45,131 nt of DNA, taken from the NCBI GenBank assembly GCA_029933225.1, contig JAOZOO010000012.1:1-45131 (forward strand), read 5' to 3'. Of the stretch, positions 35,935 to 45,026 are shown in pieces. The position numbers were made by a program, and so were the translations under genes. A model generated the notes under the pieces. That model saw nothing but the letters and a program-made list of their open reading frames with translations. It ran no database searches and was not told the DNA's origin. How positions within the stretch are numbered: the first letter of the stretch is position 1; each line of letters opens with the position of its first letter. The DNA is from Bacteroidales bacterium. GTDB taxonomy: Bacteria > Bacteroidota > Bacteroidia > Bacteroidales > F082.

Positions 35935-37442
35935 GGCCAGTAACCTATTGCTTTTCCCGTGATTGTATCTTTGACGGAATGATATTCATAGATTAATTTC
36001 AAATGTAACTCCGGAGTTACTTCTCCCCACAGCGAGAGGGTTATGTCGCCTGTCCTGTTGATTTCCGTTACTACGGTCTTTTGTTTTTTACCCTGCAAAG
36101 TATCTTTGTAAACCTCCATTTTATAATGTTTGGCAGATTCTTCATTCATTTGTATCGAGAACGGGATGCTTTCGGAAATATACGACTGAAAGTTCATTTT
36201 GTATTTGACCGGGTCGCCGGAAAAGGGTATTGCCGGCAGATTGCCCGATATTGCCGAGTTTAAAGAAGCCATCGTGTTTAACTCATTTGACGAAACAACC
36301 TGTTCCTCAAAGCTTTTGTTATAACCTTTTTTGTTTTTAACGACCTCCAATTCGTCCAGCAATGTACCATCCATCCTGATGGCTTTCAGACTCAATTTAT
36401 TCCCGTCTATTTTGACGACTACAAAATGATTGACCGATTCCGTTTGCGCCAGTACAAATTTGTTTTTTACCGATTGATACAGTCCGGCTCCGGCACCTCC
36501 GGTGGTAATATATGTCACGGCATTTGTTTCATCATCCGACCTGGCCGGAAAGAATCTTTCATACAAATGAGAATGGCCGGCAAAGACAATGTCAATTTTA
36601 TATTTACTGAACAATTCGGGCCAGATACCCTTGCCCCAGGAAGTCCCATGCCCGCCAAAATTGTACGCTCCCCGATGCATATAAACAAAATTCCACTCCT
36701 TTTCATGATTTTTGATATCGTTGATAAACCAGTCGATCATTTCCTTGTCATCGGGATGACGGTAATCGAGTGAGATAAAATGTGCAATGCCGTAATCAAA
36801 TGAAAACCATTGTTTATCAACGGGCTCGTCTTCAAGAAGATAATAGCGGAACAATTCGCCGCCATCACCCCAGCCTTCGTGGTCACCCAGCGTGCTGACG
36901 ATGGGTATGGATTCGGCGAATCCCTTTACGATCGAAAAAAAGAAGTCATGCCATTGCCGGTAATTTCCTCCGGATTCAACCAGATCACCCATGCTGATAC
37001 AAAAATCAGGGTTTTCATCAGATGTTTCTTCCATGATTCTTTTGAAAATATCCGGATTGCTCCTGCTGTCGCCCATGGCTACAAAAGTTACTTTTTTCTG
37101 ACCGTCGCCAAATGTCCTGAACTTGTACCATGTGGGATCAGCCGCGCCGGCGAGACGATAGTAATAAACAGCCTTCTGTTTTAGGTCCCGGAGTTCCGCC
37201 TCGTAAAGGTAACCGCCAAATTTATTTCCCCTCAGGTGAAGTTTTTCTTTTTGAACTTTCACTGTATCTTTTCCGTATTCCACAAAATAATCCGCTTTTT
37301 TATCCAGTTCCCAACGGATTGACATTGCGTTATTTCCCGGTTCTACAAGGTAAGGACCGTTGATGACCGTTTGTGCCTGAAGATGATAAAATGTTATACT
37401 GCATATCAGAAGCACCAAGGCTGATTTTATTTTATGATTCAT
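35931..37442 (-). CDS. Purple-acid-phosphatase-like exported metallophosphoesterase
   Basis: 503 aa from the ATG at 37442; an open frame extends 18 codons upstream but the signal peptide MNHKIKSALVLLICSITFYH starts here. A FnIII-like N-domain (about 28-115) with GPYLVEPGNNAMSIRWEL is typical of purple acid phosphatases. The catalytic domain has MGDSRSNPD, SMGDLVESG, LGDHEGWG, VYMHRGAY and FAGHSHLYER, giving the full set of Asp, Asn/Asp and His metal ligands. About 130 C-terminal residues after VEVVKNKKG-like sequence are not recognised. It probably cleaves extracytoplasmic phosphomonoesters. It is convergent with the DeoR gene and is not part of the sugar operon. Only distantly similar to the MopE-repeat phosphoesterases at 9456-12585. 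Confidence 0.87.
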   Translation of the reverse strand: MNHKIKSALVLLICSITFYHLQAQTVINGPYLVEPGNNAMSIRWELDKKADYFVEYGKDTVKVQKEKLHLRGNKFGGYLYEAELRDLKQKAVYYYRLAGAADPTWYKFRTFGDGQKKVTFVAMGDSRSNPDIFKRIMEETSDENPDFCISMGDLVESGGNYRQWHDFFFSIVKGFAESIPIVSTLGDHEGWGDGGELFRYYLLEDEPVDKQWFSFDYGIAHFISLDYRHPDDKEMIDWFINDIKNHEKEWNFVYMHRGAYNFGGHGTSWGKGIWPELFSKYKIDIVFAGHSHLYERFFPARSDDETNAVTYITTGGAGAGLYQSVKNKFVLAQTESVNHFVVVKIDGNKLSLKAIRMDGTLLDELEVVKNKKGYNKSFEEQVVSSNELNTMASLNSAISGNLPAIPFSGDPVKYKMNFQSYISESIPFSIQMNEESAKHYKMEVYKDTLQGKKQKTVVTEINRTGDITLSLWGEVTPELHLKLIYEYHSVKDTITGKAIGYWP

Positions 37443-37700
37443 GTCCGTTTTGTTTTTGGCCGGTTTAATTGTTTGATTTTCGCAATAAATGTACAATTAA
37501 TTCATAAGGTAAGCCGGTTAAAAAATGATTTTTCCTTCGGTATTTTACATTTTATCCCTTTCAAAACCTTTCGGATAATCGTTCAACCATGCCGGAGCCG
37601 CTTCTCACCCTGTTTTTCGTTGTAACTTTTATCCTTTTTTAGCGTTAGGAATTTTATAAAATGTATTCAGCAATTCAATATGATTTTTCCTTTTTTACAA

Positions 37701-37708
37701 TACCTTTG
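37701..37708 (+). promoter_or_regulatory. -7 box before the C25 protease gene
   Basis: TACCTTTG is an exact TAnnTTTG match 24 bases before the ATG at 37733, which also argues against an earlier start at 37661. No TTTG at the -33 distance. The rest of the 290-base gap (37443-37732) is AT-rich with nothing else recognised. Confidence 0.5.
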
Positions 37709-37732
37709 GCCTTTCAAAAAACCATCTTGATC

Positions 37733-40700
37733 ATGAAAAAACTTTTATCTTTTGCTCTTTTTCTGACATTTATCATTTCGGCATCAGCACAAACGGTTGA
37801 AAAAACGTGGTATTTCTCAACTCCTTCGGTAATGCAGGTAAAAGACTATCAGCAAATCTCATTCGGGGATGATATGCTGACAGCGCCCGCCGGTGAGCCT
37901 GCCCTTCCTTATCAGGCGGTCAGCCTGCTGTTGCCACCGGGAACAGTTGCAACGAACATCGAATTTATTGGAGAAAATGAAATTGAGCTTAAAGGAAGTT
38001 ATAACATCTGGCCGTATCAGCCTTCCAGACCCCTGTCCGAGACGAAGAAAGCAAAATTTTATAAAAATGAAAGGATCTATACTTCCAACGCAACTTACCC
38101 CGTTACACAGAAAGGCAGGTTATCCACCCAGTTTTTAAACGGGCACGGATTTGCTTTTTCTGCATTTACACCGGTGCAATACAATCCCGCCGAGGGAAAA
38201 GTTTCTTATTTCTCCAAAGTCACCATCCGTGTCACATACCGTCCCGGTGAAAAAGCCGCCAAAGCTTTGAAAAACCTGAAATCTTCACAGGATGTCAGAA
38301 AACGGGTTGCTCTGTTAGCACAAAATCCGGAAACGCTGGCATTGTATCCTGAAAAAAATTCCAGATCGGAAGAACAATACAAACTGCTGATCATCACCGA
38401 CCAGCAATTTGAGAATGATTTTGAAGACCTGCGCGACATTTATCTTTCAAGGGGAGTTACATCAAAAGTATTTACCAAACAATACATTTCGCAAAACATT
38501 GACGGGCAGGACATTCAGGAAAAGATCAGAAACTTCATCATTCAGGAATACCAGGATTCGGATATCGAATACGTTCTCCTTGGCGGAGATGTGGAATATG
38601 TTCCCTACCGCGGATTTTATTGCTACGTTCAATCCGGTGGCGGCTACTCGGACGATGACATCCCTGCCGACCTGTATTATTCTGCACTTGACGGAACATG
38701 GAATGATGATGGCGATAACCGATGGGGCGAACCCGACGAGGATGACCTGCTCCCGGATGTGGCCGTCGCCCGTTTTCCTTCAAGCAATTTAACAGAACTT
38801 TCAAACCTGATTCACAAAAGTATTTATTATCAAAACTCACCTGTTCTGGGTGAATTTGAAAAACCATTACTGGCAGGTGAGTACCTGTATGATAACCCTG
38901 AAACCTGGGGCAGAGACTATTTACAGCTTATCATCGGCGAGCACGATGACAACGGCTACACCACCATTGGCATTCCGATAGATTATGACATTGACACAAT
39001 GTATGAGCACACTGCCCCCTGGACGGGGACCGACCTGATCAACAAAGTAAATCAGGGAAAACAGTTTATTCACCACGTGGGACATGCCAGCCAGACCTAT
39101 GTGGCCCATTTGTACAACAGCGACATCACCGACAACAATTTCTATGCTGCAAACGGTGAAGATCATAATTACACAATTATGCAGACCCATGGTTGCGACT
39201 GCGGCGCATTTGATTATAGCGATTGCATCCTGGAAAAAATGGTCAATATCGAAAATTTTGCGGTGGCAGTTATCGGGAATTCACGATTTGGCTGGTTCAA
39301 CGAAGGACAAACCGAAGGGCCTGCCGCCCACCTGCACCGCGAAATGGTGGATGCCATGTTCCACGAACAGATTGCCCAGATCGGGAAAGCTTTTGTGGAA
39401 TGTAAGATACAGACCGCACCGTGGGTGGAAGCCCCCGGACAATGGGAAGAAGGCGCTTTGCGATGGAATTTTTACGACATCAATATTCTCGGCGATCCGG
39501 CCATGAGCGTATGGAATGACGAACCCATCGACATTGATGTGGATTATCCGGAAGAAGTGACTGTCGGTACCGATTCCATTGAAGTTACGGTTACACTGGA
39601 CGGCGACCCGCTGGAAGGTTTCAGTTGTGCCGTCATGAAAGAAGGCGAATTGCGTGCGGCAGCTCTGACAGATACGAATGGTATAGCTACCCTTATCTTT
39701 GACCCGGTGGTGACAGAAACGGGCGAAGCATCACTGATCGTCAGCGGTTACGATTGCCTGCCCGACACCAACAGCATCCTGTTTATCCCTGCTGCAGGTC
39801 CTTATGTTGTTTATGCTGAAAACACGGTGAACGATTCCACAGGAAATAACAATCAACTTGTCGATTACGGCGAGCAAATCTTTCTGGACCTTTCGCTGAC
39901 CAATGTGGGATACAGTGACGCTGAAAATGTCAGTGGTGTGTTGAGTATCGATAATCAATGGATCACACTTACCGATACAATTGAACAATATGGTTCCATT
40001 GCCTCCGGCGACACGATCATGATAAACAAGGCTTTTGCTTTTGATGTGGCCGACAGCATTCCCGACCAGACTCCTCTGGATTTCACAGTTACGGCTACGG
40101 ATGGCGACAGCAGTTGGACCTCACAGTTCCAGTTGACCGCCAATGCGCCCCTGCTTGTCGCCGGAGAAATTACCGTGGATGATAACGATGGAGGAAACGG
40201 TGACGGAATGATAGACCCCGGCGAAACGGTCAATTTCCAGATCATGATTAAAAATACGGGGCACAGCGCCTGTTCCGGTGCTTCAGCAACAATGAACACG
40301 GACAACCCTTATGTTACGCTGACTACCGGTTTTGCCGATATGGGTGATCTCGGAGTTGATGACAGCATCACTGTTTCGTTTACTGCGGTCATCGATGAAT
40401 TCACCCCACCCGGAACCCCGCTTGAATTGCAATTAGACATGACCACCGGTTCATATACATTTACCCGGGCATATTATCTCGGCATCGGAATTATAATGGA
40501 GGATTTTGAAACCGGTGACTTTACAGCGTTTGAATGGATGCAGGGGGGAAACAAACCCTGGATCATCATTTCTGATAATCCATACGAAGGTGAGTACAGC
40601 GCCCGGTCAGGCGACATCAATGACAACCAGACTTCAGCGCTGATTATTTCCTTTGAAACAGCAGGGGATGATGACATTTCTTTTTACCGGAAAGTTTCTT

Positions 40701-41176
40701 CCGAACTGGATTGGGATTTTCTGAAATTTTACATTGATGGCGATATTGTGGATAAATGGTCGGGGGAAAAAGACTGGGAACAGTTTTCCTATCCGGTGAC
40801 GGATGGTTATCATGTGCTGAAATGGAGCTACGAGAAAGACATGAACACCTCCGGCGGCAGTGACTGCGGCTGGTTGGATAACATTGTCTTCCCGGCTACG
40901 ACAGTCATAATCAGCGTGGATGAAATGTCATCCGACAATAAGATCAGGATTTACCCGAACCCTTCGACCGGTGTATTTTATCTGAATTCCCCGATCTTAC
41001 AAAGATCATCTTCCGTAAAAGTATATGATGTTAACGGAAGGATATTGTTGAAACAGAATATTACCAATGCTTCAGGTCTGATAAAACTGGATTTAAAGCA
41101 CCCTGAAAAAGGTTTGTATTTTGTTGAAGTCAAATCGGATAAAGAGTTTGTCGTTAAAAAACTGATCATTCACTGA
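37733..41176 (+). CDS. C25 (gingipain-type) cysteine protease with adhesin-like domain and T9SS tail
   Basis: 1147 aa. The ATG at 37733 is chosen because the signal peptide MKKLLSFALFLTFIISASAQ follows; 24 further upstream codons are open but contain the -7 box. A propeptide (about 20-215) precedes the peptidase C25 domain (about 215-590). The catalytic His is in HHVGHAS (H451) and the Cys in THGCDCGAF (C488), spaced as in gingipains. Ig-like and CARDB-like beta domains (about 600-920) follow. A cleaved-adhesin-like module (about 922-1062) starts EDFETGDFTAFEW, and a type A sorting domain (RIYPNPSTG, about 1071-1147) ends the protein. It is a secreted or surface endopeptidase; the S1 preference (Arg or Lys) is not readable. 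It could expose glycans on glycoproteins, but its promoter is separate. Confidence 0.92.
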   Translation: MKKLLSFALFLTFIISASAQTVEKTWYFSTPSVMQVKDYQQISFGDDMLTAPAGEPALPYQAVSLLLPPGTVATNIEFIGENEIELKGSYNIWPYQPSRPLSETKKAKFYKNERIYTSNATYPVTQKGRLSTQFLNGHGFAFSAFTPVQYNPAEGKVSYFSKVTIRVTYRPGEKAAKALKNLKSSQDVRKRVALLAQNPETLALYPEKNSRSEEQYKLLIITDQQFENDFEDLRDIYLSRGVTSKVFTKQYISQNIDGQDIQEKIRNFIIQEYQDSDIEYVLLGGDVEYVPYRGFYCYVQSGGGYSDDDIPADLYYSALDGTWNDDGDNRWGEPDEDDLLPDVAVARFPSSNLTELSNLIHKSIYYQNSPVLGEFEKPLLAGEYLYDNPETWGRDYLQLIIGEHDDNGYTTIGIPIDYDIDTMYEHTAPWTGTDLINKVNQGKQFIHHVGHASQTYVAHLYNSDITDNNFYAANGEDHNYTIMQTHGCDCGAFDYSDCILEKMVNIENFAVAVIGNSRFGWFNEGQTEGPAAHLHREMVDAMFHEQIAQIGKAFVECKIQTAPWVEAPGQWEEGALRWNFYDINILGDPAMSVWNDEPIDIDVDYPEEVTVGTDSIEVTVTLDGDPLEGFSCAVMKEGELRAAALTDTNGIATLIFDPVVTETGEASLIVSGYDCLPDTNSILFIPAAGPYVVYAENTVNDSTGNNNQLVDYGEQIFLDLSLTNVGYSDAENVSGVLSIDNQWITLTDTIEQYGSIASGDTIMINKAFAFDVADSIPDQTPLDFTVTATDGDSSWTSQFQLTANAPLLVAGEITVDDNDGGNGDGMIDPGETVNFQIMIKNTGHSACSGASATMNTDNPYVTLTTGFADMGDLGVDDSITVSFTAVIDEFTPPGTPLELQLDMTTGSYTFTRAYYLGIGIIMEDFETGDFTAFEWMQGGNKPWIIISDNPYEGEYSARSGDINDNQTSALIISFETAGDDDISFYRKVSSELDWDFLKFYIDGDIVDKWSGEKDWEQFSYPVTDGYHVLKWSYEKDMNTSGGSDCGWLDNIVFPATTVIISVDEMSSDNKIRIYPNPSTGVFYLNSPILQRSSSVKVYDVNGRILLKQNITNASGLIKLDLKHPEKGLYFVEVKSDKEFVVKKLIIH

Positions 41177-41231
41177 TAAACACCCATCCATCCGGGGTTA
41201 CAGCTTTCGAAGATATCAGTATTTTATTTCC

Positions 41232-41239
41232 TAAATTTG
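41232..41239 (+). promoter_or_regulatory. -7 box before the MEMO-family gene
   Basis: TAAATTTG matches TAnnTTTG exactly, 21 bases before the ATG at 41261. It overlaps a possible TTG start at 41237, which is therefore rejected. AAAAGGAA precedes the ATG and could act as a ribosome binding site. Confidence 0.5.
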
Positions 41240-41260
41240 TTTGGACAAAATCAAAAGGAA

Positions 41261-42352
41261 ATGAAAAGCTCAATCAACAATGTATTATTGGTAATCGTTA
41301 CCTCAGTCTTTCTTTTTTCATTTAATCAAAATCCAAAAACTGAAAATAACAGGATCAGACCACTGGCCGATACGGTGGGTTTTGCGCAATATGACTGGCA
41401 GATGGACAGCATCATGCAGCGGGTTGAGCGGATGTTTCCGAAGGAGTTGAAAGCTGCCGGTCAAAATAGCGAGCCGGCAAAGACAGTGATCTCTCCTCAC
41501 GATGATTATACGTATGTAGGATGGCTGTATCCTGCTGTACTGCGAAACGTCAAAGCCAACACCATTATTCTGATCGGAGTGGCACACAAAGCCCGCCTGC
41601 TCAATCTTGAGAATAAGATCATTTTCGATTCCTACGATGACTGGAAAGGACCTTTCGGTAAGATCAGGCCTTCACCCATCAGGGAAGAGATCATCAATGC
41701 TTTACCGGAAGAAATTTACGAGGTGAACGACTCCATGCAAGGCATAGAGCATTCGGTGGAAGCGCTGTTGCCTTTTCTGCAATATTACAATCACAACATT
41801 GAGATCGTCTCCATCCTTGTTCCCTATATGTCTTTTGACAGGATGAAAGAAATTGCGGAACCCCTGGCCAAAGCCATCAATAAAGTTGCGAAAGAACGAA
41901 ACTGGAAATGGGGAAAAGACTTTGCCATTGCCATTTCAACCGATGCCGTCCATTACGGCGACGAAGACTGGGGCGGAAAGAACTTTGCTTATTACGGAAC
42001 GGATTCAGCCGGGTACAAACAGACCATCGCTCATGAACACGAAATCATCAACACACTGACCGGCAAACTGAAGCCGGAAAAAGTCAAAGCTTTTACAAAA
42101 TATACGGTAGAAGAAAACGACTATAAAACCTACAAATGGACCTGGTGCGGCAGATATTCGGTTCCCTTCGGATTGCTCACATCTTACTATCTCGACCGGA
42201 TAGAGGGTAACCCACCGCTAACCGGGCATTTCATCGGATATGCTAACAGCATCGACCATCCGCATCTACCCGTTAAAGACCTGAACATGGGCGTAACCGC
42301 TCCGGCAAACATGCATCACTGGGTGGGCTATGCGGGAGTGGTTTATGACTAA
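41261..42352 (+). CDS. Exported MEMO-family protein (AmmeMemoRadiSam system protein B homologue)
   Basis: 363 aa. The N-terminus MKSSINNVLLVIVTSVFLFS is a signal peptide or membrane anchor, unusual for this normally cytoplasmic family. MEMO motifs are present in order: VISPHDDYTYVGWL, ILIGVAHKARL, IEHSVEALLPFLQ, ISTDAVHYGDEDW and WCGRYSVPFGLL. The two His and the Cys correspond to the metal-binding residues of MEMO1. The fold is related to class III extradiol dioxygenases. The usual partners (AMMECR1 and a radical SAM protein) are absent from the window. Function is unknown. It follows the C25 protease gene by 84 bases and has its own -7 box. Confidence 0.87.
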   Translation: MKSSINNVLLVIVTSVFLFSFNQNPKTENNRIRPLADTVGFAQYDWQMDSIMQRVERMFPKELKAAGQNSEPAKTVISPHDDYTYVGWLYPAVLRNVKANTIILIGVAHKARLLNLENKIIFDSYDDWKGPFGKIRPSPIREEIINALPEEIYEVNDSMQGIEHSVEALLPFLQYYNHNIEIVSILVPYMSFDRMKEIAEPLAKAINKVAKERNWKWGKDFAIAISTDAVHYGDEDWGGKNFAYYGTDSAGYKQTIAHEHEIINTLTGKLKPEKVKAFTKYTVEENDYKTYKWTWCGRYSVPFGLLTSYYLDRIEGNPPLTGHFIGYANSIDHPHLPVKDLNMGVTAPANMHHWVGYAGVVYD

Positions 42353-42462
42353 GCGGTGTATGAACTGCTTTGGGGAATTGGGATTTGGGTCAGGGAATTT
42401 GAAATTGGTTAATGGCAATTGGAGAGTAGGGAATAAAGGTATAGAGGCATAATGGAGTTACT

Positions 42463-42529
42463 GCAACTTGCACATCCACTCTTCCAGGAGCTTCGCACAC
42501 TGGAAGGTGGAACATAGAACCGCAACTTG
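42463..42529. repeat. Hairpin flanked by 8-base direct repeats between convergent genes
   Basis: GCAACTTG at 42463-42470 and 42522-42529 bracket a hairpin in which CCACTCTTCCAG (42476-42487) pairs with CTGGAAGGTGG (42500-42510), one unpaired T, 12-base loop. No T run adjoins, so it is a weak terminator candidate for either convergent gene. The flanking direct repeats resemble a small inserted element. The preceding bases 42353-42440 are low-complexity G/A/T-rich with ATTGG words and hold no gene. Confidence 0.45.
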
Positions 42530-42530
42530 T

Positions 42531-44129
42531 TTACAACCTTTCAATAAACTCTTTCAACTCACCGGCATCGTTCAACCCTATTTTTTTGGAAAGCCGTTGC
42601 CGGGCCCTTTTCACGCCCTCGGGGGAGATGCCCATCAGGAAAGCTATTTCCTTTAGTGTCAACCCCAGCTTCAGGAAAATCAACTGGCGTTTATCACCAA
42701 CCGACAGGTCACGGTAATTTTTAATACTGGAAAAAAACAGAGGATGGATCTCATTAAAAACACGATAATATTCTTCCCAGTCATCGTCAGTTAATATTCT
42801 TGTTTTTCGGAGTTTTCTAATTTTTTCTTCTATATTTTCCTTTTCAGTATTAATACTGAGTTTTTCTATCTCCTGTTCAAGTTCTTCAATGAATGCACTT
42901 TTCTCGTGAAGGCTTGTGATGATTTTCTCAAGCTTTTCTTCCGCAACCTTTGTTTTCATTTTTTCCATTTCCGATCTGGCTTCCGCCTGGTTTCTGGCAT
43001 ACTTTAGCTTCAAACGGTGCCGGTTCAGTAACAGAATAACAATCAGGCCAATAAGTATAATACCCATGACAATGGATACAAATAAACCAATGATCATTTG
43101 CTCTTTCTTCTTGAGAGTATTGATCCTTGCAATTTTTTCACGAACAGAATATTTTACCTCCATTTCGGCAATTGATGATTTATAACCTTCAATGATCAGG
43201 CTGTCATGGATTTTATGATATTCTGTCAGGTTGAAATATGCCTTTTCATAATCCCCTTGCTCATGGTAGTAATCCGACATTGTTCGAAATACTTCTTCCC
43301 TTATTTCATTGGCGCCAAGAGAGTCGGCAATCTTTTTGGCTTTCAGATAATAACGTAACGAAACATTTTCCTGTTGCAGATGATAATAACCTTCTCCAAG
43401 GTTTAAAAAAATCTTTGCCAAAAGCCGTTTACTATCGATTTTGCGGGCAATATCAAGACTCTTGAACAGTAACCTGATACCTTTTTCATATTCACCTTTC
43501 CCGTACGCAACTGATGCCAGATTGAGTAAGATGGTAGCAATATTAAATTGATTAAGACGCTGGCTTGTATCAGATGTGTAATATTCCTGAAGCGCTCCGT
43601 TAAAGTAATAGGAGGCACTGTCGAATTCATCATTATTTAGATAAATCAGGCCCATATTGGCAAAAGCTGCCGTTTTCGCCGGAAGATAATCTCCCCGGAT
43701 GGCTTTCATATAAAATGTTTTGGCTTTATCCAATTGTCCTATATCTTTATAAGTGTTGCCCAGCCCGAGATATGCTATAAAAGTGCGGATATCATTATGT
43801 TTCTTCCCCCAGTCAATGACCTTAAAATTCAGTGCAATGGATGTGTCGTACATTCCATAATCATTAAAAATGTTTGCAAGCATCCCGTAACAATTAATTA
43901 TCCCCTTCTCGTCATCTATCTTTGAATATTCCTTCAAGGCATTTTCAAAATAGAACATTGCACTGTCGTTATTACTGGTAAAATAATAATGCCCGAGGCG
44001 GTAAAGTGCATAGGCTTTTTGATATCCCTGATAAACGGGAACGCTGTCCTTCAGCAACTCCACTCCGTCCGAACCTGATAAATAGAATGGGAACAGCAAA
44101 AAAAGATATATGATCTTACTTTTGATCAC
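42531..44129 (-). CDS. TPR / membrane / coiled-coil protein with LuxR-type HTH (regulator)
   Basis: 532 aa from the GTG at 44129. This start is chosen because MIKSKIIYLFLLFPFYLSGS makes a proper signal sequence and a -7 box lies just upstream, inside the open frame that could otherwise begin with TTG at 44171. About seven TPR-like repeats (about 30-310) include LGNTYKDIGQLDKAKTFYMKA and ANMGLIYLNNDEFDSASYYF. One membrane helix (about 343-368), a coiled coil (about 375-430) and a C-terminal LuxR/GerE-type helix-turn-helix (about 483-515: LTLKEIAFLMGISPEGVKRA) follow. This is a common Bacteroidota layout for a membrane-bound sensor-regulator with external TPRs and internal DNA binding. The adjacent direct-repeat sites upstream of two small genes are candidate targets. 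Confidence 0.87.
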   Translation of the reverse strand: MIKSKIIYLFLLFPFYLSGSDGVELLKDSVPVYQGYQKAYALYRLGHYYFTSNNDSAMFYFENALKEYSKIDDEKGIINCYGMLANIFNDYGMYDTSIALNFKVIDWGKKHNDIRTFIAYLGLGNTYKDIGQLDKAKTFYMKAIRGDYLPAKTAAFANMGLIYLNNDEFDSASYYFNGALQEYYTSDTSQRLNQFNIATILLNLASVAYGKGEYEKGIRLLFKSLDIARKIDSKRLLAKIFLNLGEGYYHLQQENVSLRYYLKAKKIADSLGANEIREEVFRTMSDYYHEQGDYEKAYFNLTEYHKIHDSLIIEGYKSSIAEMEVKYSVREKIARINTLKKKEQMIIGLFVSIVMGIILIGLIVILLLNRHRLKLKYARNQAEARSEMEKMKTKVAEEKLEKIITSLHEKSAFIEELEQEIEKLSINTEKENIEEKIRKLRKTRILTDDDWEEYYRVFNEIHPLFFSSIKNYRDLSVGDKRQLIFLKLGLTLKEIAFLMGISPEGVKRARQRLSKKIGLNDAGELKEFIERL

Positions 44130-44159
44130 TTTTGGTTTAGATTCCAGAAAATGCACAAA

Positions 44160-44167
44160 CAAAATTA
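44160..44167 (-). promoter_or_regulatory. -7 box of the TPR-LuxR regulator gene
   Basis: On the minus strand TAATTTTG (44167-44160) matches TAnnTTTG and is 30 bases before the GTG start at 44129. No TTTG at -33 spacing is seen. Confidence 0.4.
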
Positions 44168-44241
44168 TCAAAAATTAATTGACTGGATTTTAACCCTTGC
44201 AATGTCCGGGCCGGTCAGTCGCTTCCAATTCATTTAATAAT

Positions 44242-44261
44242 CTGTTACCTTATCTGTTACC
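44242..44261 (+). promoter_or_regulatory. Paired CTGTTACC direct repeat, candidate activator site A
   Basis: CTGTTACC occurs at 44242-44249 and again at 44254-44261, a 12-base period (about one helical turn). It ends 31 bases before a TAnnTTTG box. The same pair with the same period and nearly the same distance recurs at site B (44975-44994). The gap 44130-44438 otherwise holds only promoters and an AT-rich leader. Confidence 0.65.
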
Positions 44262-44292
44262 CCCTTCAAAAATAATCCTACCAAAGAAAATG

Positions 44293-44300
44293 TAATTTTG
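44293..44300 (+). promoter_or_regulatory. -7 box of the small outer-membrane protein gene
   Basis: TAATTTTG matches TAnnTTTG exactly. No TTTG is found 19-21 bases upstream, which suggests that an activator bound at 44242-44261 replaces the -33 contact. The leader to the ATG at 44439 would be about 130 bases, AT-rich, with no recognised riboswitch. Confidence 0.55.
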
Positions 44301-44438
44301 ACCCCGTCTAAATAAGAATATTTTTTCGGATTGTTAAATAATCAGATTAATGAACCGGACATCAATAAATCAATTATATACAGAGATTAAATGAAATTTT
44401 ATAAATCTGAATTAATAAAAAACTAAAAATTCAAAATC

Positions 44439-44954
44439 ATGAAAAACTTTTTCAAAACATCAGCGGTAATATTACTGCTCTTTTTTATTGTTCCTGTGCC
44501 GAGTCACGCACAGAAAAAATCACAGGAAAAAGGAATCATCGCCGGGAACTCATTTAATGTCATGTTTCCGCAAAAAACGCTCAAAGACACTTATAATTAT
44601 GGTCTCGGTATTTACGCCAATTTCGATTATAATTTCAATAAACATTTGGCCGCGAGGTTCGACCTTGGCTGGAATAGTGTCACCGGCCCTGAGATCACAA
44701 CAACCGATTCCCTTGGATTTGTTTACACAGACAAACCGCGTATGACGGTCTGGGAATTTACGGCTGGATTGAAAGCCAGTGTTTCCATTGTTTATATCGA
44801 AGTCAGGGGAGGATATTTTACCGGAGTAAGCAGTTGGGGTGTTGTACCGGCGGTTGGTTTGCGTATTGGACGGTTTGATATACAAGGCAATTATACCTTC
44901 GCAGGTAATAATCAGTGGATTTCAGGAAGGCTTGGTTTTTACTGGTTAAGATAA
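44439..44954 (+). CDS. Small outer-membrane beta-barrel protein
   Basis: 171 aa. The signal peptide MKNFFKTSAVILLLFFIVPV is followed by a cleavage site at HAQ. The mature part has alternating hydrophobic/aromatic strands: YNYGLGIYANFDYNF, HLAARFDLGWNS, MTVWEFTAGLKASVSIVYIE and VVPAVGLRIGRFDIQGNYTF, ending RLGFYWLR. This is the pattern of an eight-stranded OmpX/OmpW-like barrel, common as outer-membrane protein beta-barrel domain in Bacteroidota. No enzymatic motif. It is divergent from the TPR-LuxR regulator and preceded by the paired TGTTACC repeat, so it is probably an effector gene of that regulator. Role (porin, stress or adhesion) is unknown. Confidence 0.82.
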   Translation: MKNFFKTSAVILLLFFIVPVPSHAQKKSQEKGIIAGNSFNVMFPQKTLKDTYNYGLGIYANFDYNFNKHLAARFDLGWNSVTGPEITTTDSLGFVYTDKPRMTVWEFTAGLKASVSIVYIEVRGGYFTGVSSWGVVPAVGLRIGRFDIQGNYTFAGNNQWISGRLGFYWLR

Positions 44955-44974
44955 TATAAACCTGACCTTTTTAT

Positions 44975-44994
44975 TTGTTACCCTTTTTGTTACC
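44975..44994 (+). promoter_or_regulatory. Paired TTGTTACC direct repeat, candidate activator site B
   Basis: TTGTTACC occurs at 44975-44982 and 44987-44994, again with a 12-base period, 21 bases after the stop of the beta-barrel gene. It ends 32 bases before a TAnnTTTG box, almost the same geometry as site A. The sequence between and around the two sites is otherwise different, so the shared words are not simply a duplicated promoter. Confidence 0.65.
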
Positions 44995-45026
44995 CACTAA
45001 AAAACAGTTCGTGACAAATCCTTATT

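Noticed and set aside
37661-37732. Upstream ATG start for the C25 protease
   Set aside because: The signal peptide begins at 37733 and an exact TAnnTTTG box lies at 37701-37708, so the extra 24 codons are probably untranslated.
44130-44171. TTG start for the TPR-LuxR gene at 44171
   Set aside because: It would place an exact TAnnTTTG box inside the coding region; the GTG at 44129 gives a normal signal sequence.
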